From an uncultured bacterium (GTDB lineage Bacteria > Actinomycetota > Actinomycetes > S36-B12 > CAIYMF01), in the NCBI GenBank assembly GCA_903826575.1, contig CAIKEU010000039.1, positions 1-64,000 of the forward strand: a stretch of 64,000 nt of DNA, written 5' to 3'. The translations under genes were made by a program, and so were the position numbers. The notes below the pieces were generated by a model that saw only the letters and a list, made by a program, of their open reading frames with translations, did not search any database and was not told where the DNA came from. Below are positions 32,777-41,409 of the stretch, one piece after another. Each line of letters begins with the position of its first letter. The stretch's first letter is position 1.

Positions 32777-34100
32777 CAGCGCTATCCAATCTTACTGAAA
32801 GGGGTCGAATCACTTCGGTGGGTGCGTGATCCTCGTCGGGTACGGCCAAGACAGTCGCGATTCGGTTGCGACGACCGTGGGCGGACTCAGCGGTTAGCGT
32901 CCAATCGCTAACTCTGATCTGGGCGCCAGGAATCGGCACCCGGCCAAGCCGACGGGCCAGAAGGCCACCAACAGTGTCGACTCCTTCAACCTCAGCGTCG
33001 ATTCGTACACCGATGAGATCAGCAAAGTCCTCGACGTGCATACGCGCCTGAACTCGGAACGAACCGTCGGCACGAGACTCGACCTCAGGAATTTCAGTGT
33101 CGTACTCATCGGTGATTTCACCAACGATTTCTTCAACGACATCCTCAATCGTCACCATGCCCGCGGTACCGCCGTACTCGTCAACGACCACAGCTAGGTG
33201 CACCCGCGCGGTCTGCATGTCCTTGAGAAGATCGTCTGCACTCTTACTGTCCGGAACCATGACAACCGGCCGCATCAGGCTTGAAACTGATTCCGTCATT
33301 TCCGCGTCGTGATATTCGAACGTTCGTCGAGCCATATCCTTCAAGTAGACAACCCCGACGACATCATCGATGTTTTCACCGATCACCGGGATCCTCGAAA
33401 AGCCGCTGCGGAAAGCAAGTGACAATCCCTGACGCAGTGTCTTGGTTGATTCAATGACGACCATTTCAGTGCGCGGCACCATCAGCTCGCGAACGATGGT
33501 TTCACCAAACTCGAAAACCGAGTGGATCATCGCTCGTTCGTCGTCCTCGATCACATCACTGTCGCCCGCTAGGTCAACGAGCTCGCGGAGTTCAGTCTGC
33601 GATGCGAACGGGCCCTCACGAAATCCCTTACCAGGGGTGATCGCGTTACCGAATAAAATCAGCAACCGCGTGATCGGTGACAGGATCGCGGCTAACAACG
33701 TGGCGATGCCAGCAGAACGCATGGCAATTGTTTCAGAATGTTGCGCACCGAGGGTCCGCGGAGCGACACCCAGAGCGATGTACCCAACGATCGTCATCAC
33801 AATCGCCGCTTCAAGTACTTGTAGCCACACTGGTCCTGGCATCCGCGCAACAAACTCGCGAGTTACGAGCACTGTCGCGGCGGCAAGTAGCGCCATGTGA
33901 CAAAACAGAAGCACATTGACGTAGCGAGCTCGGTCGTCAAGCAGTGGCAGAAGTCGAGCCGCACCTTTAACGCCCTCGTGTTTGAGCTCCTCCGTGCGCG
34001 CACGCGACACTTTGCCAATCGCCGTTTCAGCTGCGACCAAGAAGGCTCCGATCACGATGAAGGCGGCCGAAAGCACTAACGAGATCACATCAGGCGTCAT
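32769..34100 (-). CDS. CorC/HlyC-family membrane protein (DUF21, two CBS domains)
   Basis: The 443-residue protein has an N-terminal DUF21 membrane domain (four hydrophobic spans within residues 1-155). It is followed by two CBS domains (RELMVPRTEMVVIESTKTLRQGL and VVMVPDSKSADDLLKDMQTA) and a CorC_HlyC domain ending near residue 420. A conserved link, VVDEYGGTAGMVTIEDVVEEIVGEI, is clear. Members act in Mg2+/Co2+ efflux or magnesium balance. It overlaps ybeY by 4 bases in the usual actinobacterial order. Confidence 0.88.
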   Translation of the reverse strand: MTPDVISLVLSAAFIVIGAFLVAAETAIGKVSRARTEELKHEGVKGAARLLPLLDDRARYVNVLLFCHMALLAAATVLVTREFVARMPGPVWLQVLEAAIVMTIVGYIALGVAPRTLGAQHSETIAMRSAGIATLLAAILSPITRLLILFGNAITPGKGFREGPFASQTELRELVDLAGDSDVIEDDERAMIHSVFEFGETIVRELMVPRTEMVVIESTKTLRQGLSLAFRSGFSRIPVIGENIDDVVGVVYLKDMARRTFEYHDAEMTESVSSLMRPVVMVPDSKSADDLLKDMQTARVHLAVVVDEYGGTAGMVTIEDVVEEIVGEITDEYDTEIPEVESRADGSFRVQARMHVEDFADLIGVRIDAEVEGVDTVGGLLARRLGRVPIPGAQIRVSDWTLTAESAHGRRNRIATVLAVPDEDHAPTEVIRPLSVRLDSAGE

Positions 34101-34558
34101 CGAGCCTCACCCGCCGCAGTCCACACCGTCAGCAGTTCGCCCTGAAGTCCAAACATTTCCGCGTGCTCGTCGGGCTCAGCGTGGTCATAACCGAGCAGGT
34201 GCAAGATTCCATGGGTTAGAAGAAGCGCGATTTCGTCATCGCGGGAGTGCCCCGCTGCCATGGCTTGCGCTTGCGCAACCTCTGGGCACAGCACGATGTC
34301 ACCGAGAACTCCCAGTTCAGACTCCTGGCCCTCAACGCCCGGCCGCAACTCGTCCATCGGAAACGACAGCACATCTGTCGGTCCGGGTTCATCCATCCAT
34401 TGAACGTGCAATTCCGTCATCGCGGGCACATCGACCAACACAATGGAGAGTTCGGACTCGGGATGCACGAGGAGGCGATCCAACATGAAGCGGGCTTGGC
34501 GCACGAGAAGGTCGACGTCGATGTCGGCGTCGGTCTCGTTGAGTACTTCGATCGTCAT
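34097..34558 (-). CDS. ybeY: Endoribonuclease YbeY
   Basis: YbeY is a metal-dependent RNase needed for 16S rRNA 3' maturation and ribosome quality control. In about 153 residues the conserved region WMDEPGPTDVLSFPMDE is followed by GDIVLCPEVA and the zinc triad HGILHLLGYDH. The ATG at 34558 (MTIEVLNE) is favoured over the GTG two codons upstream because AAGG lies at better spacing. It follows phoH by 11 bases and overlaps the CorC-type gene by 4 bases. Confidence 0.94.
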   Translation of the reverse strand: MTIEVLNETDADIDVDLLVRQARFMLDRLLVHPESELSIVLVDVPAMTELHVQWMDEPGPTDVLSFPMDELRPGVEGQESELGVLGDIVLCPEVAQAQAMAAGHSRDDEIALLLTHGILHLLGYDHAEPDEHAEMFGLQGELLTVWTAAGEAR

Positions 34559-34569
34559 CAACACTGACC

Positions 34570-35583
34570 TTAGCGAAGACCTCGTCGACCTTGGGGACGT
34601 TGCGCGGCATCCGCCTGTTTCGCGTCGAACTCCGCGTACCGATCGACGATCTTTCCGACGAGTCGGTGACGCACGACATCTTGACTATTCAGTCGACAAA
34701 ATGCGATGTCATCGAGACCTTCAAGAATGCCCTCAACAACCTTCAAACCACTGGCCGTACCGGAAGGTAAGTCAACCTGCGTCGTGTCGCCGGTGACAAC
34801 CATCGTCGAGCCGAAGCCCAACCGGGTCAGGAACATCTTCATCTGCTCTGGCGAGGTGTTCTGCGCTTCATCAAGAATGATGAACGCGTCATTGAGAGTG
34901 CGTCCGCGCATATATGCAAGTGGCGCCACCTCGATTGTTCCGCTCGTCATCAACCGCGGGATCGAATCCGGATCGATCATGTCGTGAAGCGCATCGTAGA
35001 GCGGACGAAGGTACGGATCGATCTTTTCTGACAGCGTGCCCGGTAGGAACCCGAGTCGCTCGCCGGCTTCAACCGCCGGCCGAGTCAAGATGATGCGACT
35101 GACGGCCTTCGCCTGCAAAGCCTGAACTGCTTTCGCAACAGCCAGATACGTCTTACCTGTACCAGCGGGGCCAATACCGAACACGATCGTGTTCACGTCG
35201 ATCGCGTCAACATAACGCTTCTGATTGAGAGTTTTAGGACGGATAGTGCGGCCGCGATTAGACAGGATGTTTGCCGTTAACACCTCGGCGGGGCGCACCT
35301 CACTGTTTTCACGCAACATGCCGATCGAACGCTCAACCGATTCACGGGTGAGCCCTTGACCCGTGCGCACCACGGTGAGAAGTTCAGCAAAGAGCTGCTC
35401 GACGAGTGCCACTTGCGTGGCCACACCGTTAACAGTGATTTCGTTGCCTCGAACATGGAGATCGACAGCCGGGAAACTGCGCTCAATGACCCGCAGGTGC
35501 TCGTCGGCGGAGCCAAGCAGGCTCACCATGTTGATCGATGCTGGAACGATGATCTTTGCCTGCGTATCTGTTGCTGTGGTCAT
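34570..35583 (-). CDS. phoH: PhoH-like ATPase
   Basis: The 337-residue protein has an N-terminal KH-like region (LLGSADEHLRVIERSFPAVDLHVRGNEITV) and a PhoH P-loop ATPase domain. The Walker A is GIGPAGTGKTYLAVA, the Walker B region is AFIILDEAQNTSPEQ, and sensor elements follow in MVVTGDTTQVDLP. It acts in RNA metabolism and is paired with YbeY in most bacteria. The C-terminal tail is basic. Confidence 0.94.
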   Translation of the reverse strand: MTTATDTQAKIIVPASINMVSLLGSADEHLRVIERSFPAVDLHVRGNEITVNGVATQVALVEQLFAELLTVVRTGQGLTRESVERSIGMLRENSEVRPAEVLTANILSNRGRTIRPKTLNQKRYVDAIDVNTIVFGIGPAGTGKTYLAVAKAVQALQAKAVSRIILTRPAVEAGERLGFLPGTLSEKIDPYLRPLYDALHDMIDPDSIPRLMTSGTIEVAPLAYMRGRTLNDAFIILDEAQNTSPEQMKMFLTRLGFGSTMVVTGDTTQVDLPSGTASGLKVVEGILEGLDDIAFCRLNSQDVVRHRLVGKIVDRYAEFDAKQADAAQRPQGRRGLR

Positions 35584-35699
35584 GAGTGCCGGCCTAACGC
35601 GGCCGATGCTGCCTTTCGAAGTTGTGGACCGCTTTCACGGGCGACGGGGTAGTCGTTGTCCCTATCGTAAGGGCACAACACCCGGACGCGCCCAGCAGA

Positions 35700-36047
35700 T
35701 TATCCCGGCGGCCAGGTAAGGCTCCGACCTGCAAGAACGTGCGCATGCACATGGCCTACCGTCTGCCCGCCGTCTGATCCGGTGTTGAACACAACCCGGA
35801 ATCCTTGTTCGAGGCCCTCTTGGGCTGCAAGTGTGGAGATCGCCGCGATCAGCTCACCGGCAAGTGCCGGATCCTGCGCACCGAGCTGCGCGATATCAGA
35901 ACTGTGGACTTTGGGAATGACCACGATATGCACGGGCGCCTGCGGGGCGATGTCGCGAAACGCGAGCACCCGGTCAGTACTCAGTACCTGGGTGGACGGA
36001 ATTTCCCCGGAAACAATGCGACAGAACAAGCAGTCAGAGTTACTCAT
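35700..36047 (-). CDS. HIT-family protein (Hint-type)
   Basis: In this 115-residue HIT protein, CLFCRIVSGEIPS opens the domain and VGHVHAHVLAG carries the histidine triad. Hint enzymes hydrolyse AMP-linked amines, such as aminoacyl adenylates released by synthetases. The order rsmE-HIT-phoH is typical. The gap to phoH is 116 bases, so phoH may have its own promoter. Confidence 0.92.
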   Translation of the reverse strand: MSNSDCLFCRIVSGEIPSTQVLSTDRVLAFRDIAPQAPVHIVVIPKVHSSDIAQLGAQDPALAGELIAAISTLAAQEGLEQGFRVVFNTGSDGGQTVGHVHAHVLAGRSLTWPPG

Positions 36048-36087
36048 GACCCAACGGTACTAGTCATGGCGTTGGCTCCGAGCATCG

Positions 36088-36855
36088 TCACCATCGGCCG
36101 GTCAGAGCTGACACAACCGCGATCGCGGCACCACCTGCGGTTGACGTGCGGAGAACATCAGGCCCCAGCCGAGCCGGACGCGCACCAGCCTCGACGAAGG
36201 CACCGAGTTCCTCATCGGAAATCCCACCTTCTGGGCCGACAATGAGCACGACGTCAGATGCACCCTGCTCCCGCGTGGCTAACAACTGCGCATTCAGGGG
36301 CGAATCAGCGCTTTCGTGAAGTACGTACGCGACACCGTTCGACACAAGCGTTGCTCGGATGCGAGTCGCTACTGCTGCCGTTGACTCGATCCCAGTTATC
36401 TGCGGGATGAACGCTCGTCGCGATTGCTTCGTCGCCTCCCGTGCAGTCGTCTGCCACTTGTCGACACCACGTTCGACCCTGTCGGCTTTCCATTGGGCAA
36501 TGGACCGCGAGGCGGACCACGGAACGATGACATCCACGCCAACCTCGGTCATTAGTTCGATGGCCAGATCGGCGCGATCACCCTTGGCCAGCGCCTGGAC
36601 GACGGTGATGCGCGGACTCGACATCTCATGCACCACAACACTATCCACGGACATCACAAGTTGATCGCGACCAATGACTTCTACGACAACACCATGGGCA
36701 ACCCGACCGAAGCCATCACTTGCCAGCACCGGTTCGCCGACGGTGAGCCGTTTAACGGAAACGGCGTGACGACCTTGCGCACCAGAGATCAGAACGCGTA
36801 CCGAATCCGACGCATCATCGGGAATCTGCTCAACAAGAAACAGTGGTGCCGTCAT
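36088..36855 (-). CDS. rsmE: 16S rRNA (uracil1498-N3)-methyltransferase
   Basis: This SPOUT-class methyltransferase modifies U1498 of 16S rRNA. In 255 residues, the N-terminal PUA-like part (LISGAQGRHAVSVKRLTVGEPVLASDG) precedes the knotted domain with VDVIVPWSASRSIAQWK and the SAM-binding end VVLIVGPEGGISDEEL, then LGPDVLRTSTAGGAAIAVV. The frame is open 104 codons further upstream, but that part covers dnaJ in another frame. The ATG at 36855 gives MTAPLFLVEQI, the family N-terminus. Confidence 0.94.
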   Translation of the reverse strand: MTAPLFLVEQIPDDASDSVRVLISGAQGRHAVSVKRLTVGEPVLASDGFGRVAHGVVVEVIGRDQLVMSVDSVVVHEMSSPRITVVQALAKGDRADLAIELMTEVGVDVIVPWSASRSIAQWKADRVERGVDKWQTTAREATKQSRRAFIPQITGIESTAAVATRIRATLVSNGVAYVLHESADSPLNAQLLATREQGASDVVLIVGPEGGISDEELGAFVEAGARPARLGPDVLRTSTAGGAAIAVVSALTGRW

Positions 36856-36889
36856 GGTGGTTAGTGAGCCAACTACATCGCGAAATGGA

Positions 36890-38008
36890 CTACGAGTGGA
36901 ACGCGTCGCGGATGCGGGAGAAGAATCCGCCCTGCGATGAGCTTTGATGAAGTGTCGGCTCAATCCGTTCCTCGTTCCGGATAGCTGCCAACTCACGAAG
37001 CAATTCCTCTTGCCGCTCGTCAAGTTTCGTCGGTGTGGCAACCTCGATGTGGACGTAGAGGTCGCCACGGCCGCTGCTGCGAAGCCGGGCAGTCCCTTTC
37101 TGGCGCAGCACAATCCGCTGGCCAGACTGCGTGCCAGCTTTGACCTCAATCGTCTCGTCACCATCAAGGGTGGTCAGCGGGATTGCCGTACCAAGTGCGG
37201 CAGCAGTCATTGGAACTGTCAGGGTGCAGTGCAGGTCGTCACCTTCACGCGTGAAGAACTCATGCTGCTTCTCAACGATCTCAACGTATAGATCACCGGC
37301 CGGACCACCACCTTGACCGACTTCACCTTCACCACGGAGTTGAATGCGAGTGCCTGTCTCAACACCCGGTGGGATTTTGATCGTTAACGTGCGTCGCGTC
37401 CGTACCCGGCCGTCGCCGGAACACTCAGGGCAAGGATGTGGAATCAACGTGCCGAAGCCCTGGCATTGCGGGCACGGACGTGACGTCATCACCTGACCGA
37501 GAAAACTGCGCTGGACCGACTGAATCTCACCGCGCCCCTGACACATCGTGCAGGGAACGACGTCGGTATTGGGTGCCGTTCCCATCCCCGAGCAGTCGGC
37601 GCAGGCAACAGCGGTATCCACTGCGATATCGCGAGTCCCACCGAACGTGGCTTCATTGAGGTCAACTTGGAGGCGAATCATCGCATCCTTACCTCGACTG
37701 ACCCGCTGGCGTGGCCCCCTGGACTGTCCACCGAAGAACGCGTCCATGATGTCGCCGAAGCCAAAGGTCCCCGGACCGAAACCACCGGCTCCCCCGCGCG
37801 GATCTCCGCCGAGGTCGTACATCTGGCGCTTCTCGGGATCAGAGAGCACCTCGTAGGCGGCCGTAACATCTTTGAAGCGATCCTGAGTGGCTTCGTCGGG
37901 ATTTACATCCGGGTGCAATTCGCGGGCGAGTTTGCGATACGACCGTTTGATTTCTTCCGGGGTCGCGTCACGCGATACGCCCAGTACGTCGTAATAGTCA
38001 GTAGCCAC
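36890..38008 (-). CDS. dnaJ: Chaperone protein DnaJ
   Basis: The 372-residue co-chaperone stimulates DnaK. It has the J domain with HPD (ELHPDVNP, about 35-38), a Gly/Phe-rich linker ([19 protein letters not shown]), four zinc-finger repeats ([32 protein letters not shown]) and the C-terminal substrate domains. No dnaK or grpE is linked, so this is the actinobacterial second copy (DnaJ2) that always follows hrcA. Only 6 bases separate it from hrcA. Confidence 0.96.
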   Translation of the reverse strand: MATDYYDVLGVSRDATPEEIKRSYRKLARELHPDVNPDEATQDRFKDVTAAYEVLSDPEKRQMYDLGGDPRGGAGGFGPGTFGFGDIMDAFFGGQSRGPRQRVSRGKDAMIRLQVDLNEATFGGTRDIAVDTAVACADCSGMGTAPNTDVVPCTMCQGRGEIQSVQRSFLGQVMTSRPCPQCQGFGTLIPHPCPECSGDGRVRTRRTLTIKIPPGVETGTRIQLRGEGEVGQGGGPAGDLYVEIVEKQHEFFTREGDDLHCTLTVPMTAAALGTAIPLTTLDGDETIEVKAGTQSGQRIVLRQKGTARLRSSGRGDLYVHIEVATPTKLDERQEELLRELAAIRNEERIEPTLHQSSSQGGFFSRIRDAFHS

Positions 38009-38014
38009 GGCGTA

Positions 38015-39037
38015 TCACTGCTGCTCAGTCAGGATGCGACCGACGTAGCGTGCCACCGCACGTACCGACCGCATCGTGCTCGGATAGTCCATTCGGGTCG
38101 GACCGACAACACCCATCTGTGCCACTACTTCATCTCCTCGGGCGTAGCCCACTGTGACAACTGACGTAGACGTCAGCCCTTCCACTTCATTTTCATGACC
38201 AATGCGCACGCTGAGCGAATCACCTGACATGCTCTCACCGAGCAATCGCAACAGCACCATCTGCTCTTCCAGCGCTTCCAGAACCGGACGGACCGAACCG
38301 CCCCAATCCTCGCCGAAAGCGGCCAGATTGGATGTACCGGCTAACATCACTCGCTCTTCGTGGCGCTCAACGACCGTCTCAAGCAGGCTTGCGATGATGG
38401 CCGAAACCCCGGGTCGTTCATCGGGTGAGAACTCAGCCACGAGGCCACTCACCTTTGGCGCCACGTCGACCAGACGAATACCCGTGGCAACCTCGGAAAT
38501 CCGTGAGCGAAGTCGCGCTAGTAGATCGTCGGAGATAGGGAATTGAATGTCGATCACCCGTTGCTCAACGCGCCCGGTGTCGGCAATCAGGACCATGAGA
38601 ACGCGCTGCTGCCCAAGACCGACCAATTCAATGTGACGTACCGTCGAACGGGTGAGTGACGGATACTGGATCATCGCAACCTGATGGGTTAGTTGCGACA
38701 GCAGTCGAACCGATCGCTGCATCACATCATCAAGATCCACCGCACCGTCGAGGAACGATCCGATGGCCCGCTTCTCCGCCCCCGACAGGGGCTTGACCTG
38801 CGAGAGACGATCGACGAAGACGCGGTAGCCCTGATCGGTCGGGATGCGCCCAGCACTGGTGTGCGGCTGTGCGATCAAACCCTCATCTTCCAGCGCGGCC
38901 ATGTCGTTGCGAATAGTGGCAGGGCTGACACCAAGCGAGTAGCGCTCGACAAGAGAGCGTGAGCCCACGGGCTCGTGGGTGGCTACGTAGTCCTCAACGA
39001 TGGCGCGCAAGACAGCAAGGCGTCGATCCTCCGTCAC
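38015..39037 (-). CDS. hrcA: Heat-inducible transcription repressor HrcA
   Basis: HrcA represses heat-shock operons by binding CIRCE. In about 340 residues the winged helix reads [51 protein letters not shown], followed by the GAF-like and inserted dimerisation domains. The GTG at 39037 ([12 protein letters not shown]) is chosen because GGAGG lies just upstream; the open frame further 5' runs through the CIRCE element. The gene is autoregulated by that CIRCE and leads the dnaJ-rsmE-hint-phoH series. Confidence 0.95.
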   Translation of the reverse strand: MTEDRRLAVLRAIVEDYVATHEPVGSRSLVERYSLGVSPATIRNDMAALEDEGLIAQPHTSAGRIPTDQGYRVFVDRLSQVKPLSGAEKRAIGSFLDGAVDLDDVMQRSVRLLSQLTHQVAMIQYPSLTRSTVRHIELVGLGQQRVLMVLIADTGRVEQRVIDIQFPISDDLLARLRSRISEVATGIRLVDVAPKVSGLVAEFSPDERPGVSAIIASLLETVVERHEERVMLAGTSNLAAFGEDWGGSVRPVLEALEEQMVLLRLLGESMSGDSLSVRIGHENEVEGLTSTSVVTVGYARGDEVVAQMGVVGPTRMDYPSTMRSVRAVARYVGRILTEQQ

Positions 39038-39055
39038 GCACCCTCCAACCCGTAT

Positions 39056-39082
39056 TTGGCACTCAACAGTCCAGAGTGCCAA
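39056..39082. promoter_or_regulatory. CIRCE operator
   Basis: TTGGCACTC, nine bases, then GAGTGCCAA: a perfect inverted repeat of the CIRCE type (consensus TTAGCACTC-N9-GAGTGCTAA with one compensated change per arm). It lies 18 bases upstream of the hrcA start, with a TAGACT -10-like element just before it on the minus strand. Confidence 0.93.
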
Positions 39083-39104
39083 GTCTACGGGCTTTGACGC
39101 AAAC

Positions 39105-39127
39105 ACTCATTTCGACGCGAAATGAGT
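39105..39127. promoter_or_regulatory. Perfect 10-bp inverted repeat in a divergent intergenic region
   Basis: ACTCATTTCG (39105-39114) and CGAAATGAGT (39118-39127) flank ACG. It is 22 bp from the CIRCE and lies between hrcA (minus) and the membrane protein gene (plus). It has no T-run, so an operator is more likely than a terminator. Its cognate regulator is unknown. Confidence 0.5.
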
Positions 39128-39196
39128 CGATTCGATCCATCCCACTCGCTACGGTAGAGGTGGTAGCTCGCACGGGGCGGGCGAAAGGGGATTCAC

Positions 39197-40114
39197 ATGA
39201 GCTTTCCACCGCTTCCGCCAGAGGAACCGAACGTCAACTTGCCTGGTAACGGCTCAGTTCCTGAGCTCACGCCGCCCGCAGTCCCGCCAGTCGTCCCGCC
39301 AGTCGTCCCACCAGTCGTCCCACCCGGCGGGGCAACTCCGCCGCCTGCTCCACCGTCCGGACCACCCGTCTACCCTGCAGGTGCCGGCGAACCGGTGGGT
39401 CCTGCCAACAATGGCGTCAGTGTTGGCAACGCCTTTAGCTGGGCCATGACTGTTTTGCAAAAGAACTTGGCGACCTTCATCTCGCTGGCCGCGGTCGTCA
39501 TGGCTATTTACCTCATCCAGCATCTGGTCGGGAACAACATCGGCAATCAACTCACCCAAAACTGCGGCAATGGAGGAGTGAATACCGGTGGCGGAATCGC
39601 CCTAGGACCGGCATGTAACGCTGGTGTCTTTGCTGGACTCGGCATCAAATGGTTGCTCAGTTTGGTACTCGGAGTTCTCGGTGCACTGGCCTCAATCGGT
39701 GTCTACCGTGCCGCTCTGCGACGCACGGAAGGTGTGGAGCCGTCATTTGCGATGTTGACGACAGGTGAAAATCTCGGACCGTACATCATCACCGCACTGC
39801 TCTACGGCCTAGCCGTCACCTTAGGTCTCATTGCATGCTGCATCGGATCTTTGGTGGTCATGTTTCTCTTCCAGTTTGCACCGCTCTACTCACTCGACAA
39901 GGGCGCCGGTGTCGGCGAGGCGTTCAGCCGTAGCTTCAATGTGGTGAAATCCAATATCGGCGCTGTATTGATTACAGCGCTCATTAACTTCATCTTGGCG
40001 ATTATTGCGAACACGCTGTGGGGAATCCCGACTTTGCTCACTTTGCCGTTCACTGCACTGTTTACCGCGCACATTTACCGTCAACTCAACAGCGAGGCCA
40101 TCGCGCCGGCCTAG
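39197..40114 (+). CDS. Membrane protein with Pro/Val-rich N-terminus
   Basis: The protein has 305 residues. The first 75 are Pro-rich and disordered, with repeated PPVVPPVVPP encoded by 12-bp tandem DNA repeats (about 39282-39324). Then come six hydrophobic spans: about 95-112, 152-172, 195-222 (two), 230-250 and 260-290. Such proteins with a Pro-rich cytoplasmic head are common in actinobacteria near hrcA or hemW; their function is unknown. AAAGGGGA precedes the ATG at ideal spacing. The gene is monocistronic and converges on hemW. Confidence 0.75.
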   Translation: MSFPPLPPEEPNVNLPGNGSVPELTPPAVPPVVPPVVPPVVPPGGATPPPAPPSGPPVYPAGAGEPVGPANNGVSVGNAFSWAMTVLQKNLATFISLAAVVMAIYLIQHLVGNNIGNQLTQNCGNGGVNTGGGIALGPACNAGVFAGLGIKWLLSLVLGVLGALASIGVYRAALRRTEGVEPSFAMLTTGENLGPYIITALLYGLAVTLGLIACCIGSLVVMFLFQFAPLYSLDKGAGVGEAFSRSFNVVKSNIGAVLITALINFILAIIANTLWGIPTLLTLPFTALFTAHIYRQLNSEAIAPA

Positions 40115-40167
40115 ATCTCAAATGCATCAGGGGCGCTAGCTCAGTAGTTCTATTGCGGGCGATTTAC

Positions 40168-41388
40168 CTACTCGGTGAGTAAATCAATGGCAAGGCGATC
40201 TGCGAGCAGGCGCCCCTTTTGCGTGAGCGTCACTCGGCCCGTCGCGGCCCAATCGGAGTTCACCAGGCCGTTGTCCGCAGCAACGTCAACGACTTTGAGT
40301 TGCTCGCCTGACAGGCCGGCGGCGATAAGCCCGTCCTTCAACCGAATCGCTAACAAGATCTGCTCATCACGTTGTTGATCGCCGGTCAGGATCTCCCTTG
40401 CTTGTGCAGGGCTTAACCCAGCTTCGATCCGATCACCGTAAGCGCTCGGATGACGCACATTCCACCAGCGTGTACCCGCGATGTGCGAGTGCGCACCAGG
40501 TCCGATCCCCCACCAATCATCACTGCGCCAATAAGCAAGATTGTGACGACATTCGCCACCGGGCTTGGCCCAATTGCTCACCTCATACCACTGAAATCCT
40601 GCTGCGGTGAAAGCAGAATCGGCCTGGATGTATCGATCAGCCGCGACGTCATCATCGACATCTGAGATCTCACCTCGACGGACTTTGCCTGCTAGCCGCG
40701 TGCCATCTTCGACGATCAGCGAGTACGCGGACACATGATCGGCCCCGCTTGAGATGGCTGCATTGAGAGAGCGCGCGAAATCGTCACTGGTCTCCCCCGG
40801 CGTGGCATAGATGAGATCAACATTGACATGCTCGAATCCTGCCGACTGAGCTTCGTCGATTGCCTCGATCGCACGCCCCGGCGTATGCGTTCGTTCAAGA
40901 ACCTGCAGGACATTCGTAGCCACACTTTGCATTCCGAATGAGATGCGCGTGAACCCCGCTGATCTGAGCAAGCCCAAAGATTCAGGGCTAACCGAATCCG
41001 GATTTGCCTCCGTCGTCACTTCAGCATCGGCCGCCAAACCAAACTCGTCGCGGATGGCGCCAAGCATGTCCGAGAGATCCTGTGCCGGAAGAAGGGTGGG
41101 AGTACCGCCCCCGAAGAAGACTGTTGAGACGGGCACATCACGATCACCCAGAACCCGACGGGCTAGCCGCACTTCCGCCATTGCCTGAGCGGCATAGCCA
41201 CTCTGCGACGCAGATGCCCCTAGTTCGGACGCAGTGTAGGTGTTGAAATCGCAGTAACCACAACGACTTGCGCAGTATGGAACGTGAACATAGAACGACA
41301 AGCCCCGCTGCCCAAACGCTTCGGCGGATGCGGTTGGGAGCGCACCATCAACCGGAGCCGGTTCGCCATCAACTGGTAGCGAAGGCAC
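40168..41388 (-). CDS. hemW: Heme chaperone HemW / radical SAM (HemN-like) protein
   Basis: The 406-residue radical SAM protein has the cluster motif HVPYCASRCGYCDFN (CxxxCxxC), the GGGTPTLL motif and the HemN C-terminal domain. The coproporphyrinogen-oxidase-specific N-terminal segment is absent, and the length fits HemW, which inserts heme into respiratory enzymes rather than oxidising coproporphyrinogen. It follows the acyl-CoA ligase gene closely (21 bases). Confidence 0.9.
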   Translation of the reverse strand: MPSLPVDGEPAPVDGALPTASAEAFGQRGLSFYVHVPYCASRCGYCDFNTYTASELGASASQSGYAAQAMAEVRLARRVLGDRDVPVSTVFFGGGTPTLLPAQDLSDMLGAIRDEFGLAADAEVTTEANPDSVSPESLGLLRSAGFTRISFGMQSVATNVLQVLERTHTPGRAIEAIDEAQSAGFEHVNVDLIYATPGETSDDFARSLNAAISSGADHVSAYSLIVEDGTRLAGKVRRGEISDVDDDVAADRYIQADSAFTAAGFQWYEVSNWAKPGGECRHNLAYWRSDDWWGIGPGAHSHIAGTRWWNVRHPSAYGDRIEAGLSPAQAREILTGDQQRDEQILLAIRLKDGLIAAGLSGEQLKVVDVAADNGLVNSDWAATGRVTLTQKGRLLADRLAIDLLTE

Positions 41389-41409
41389 TGGTCTTCACGC
41401 AAACAGAGC

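Noticed and set aside
36856-37167. A 104-codon N-terminal extension of rsmE
   Set aside because: It overlaps the dnaJ coding region in another phase and does not resemble rRNA methyltransferases.
40129-40175. A tRNA-like start (GGGGCGCTAGCTCAGT)
   Set aside because: The D stem cannot close and no anticodon or T arm follows. The match is limited to the first 16 bases.
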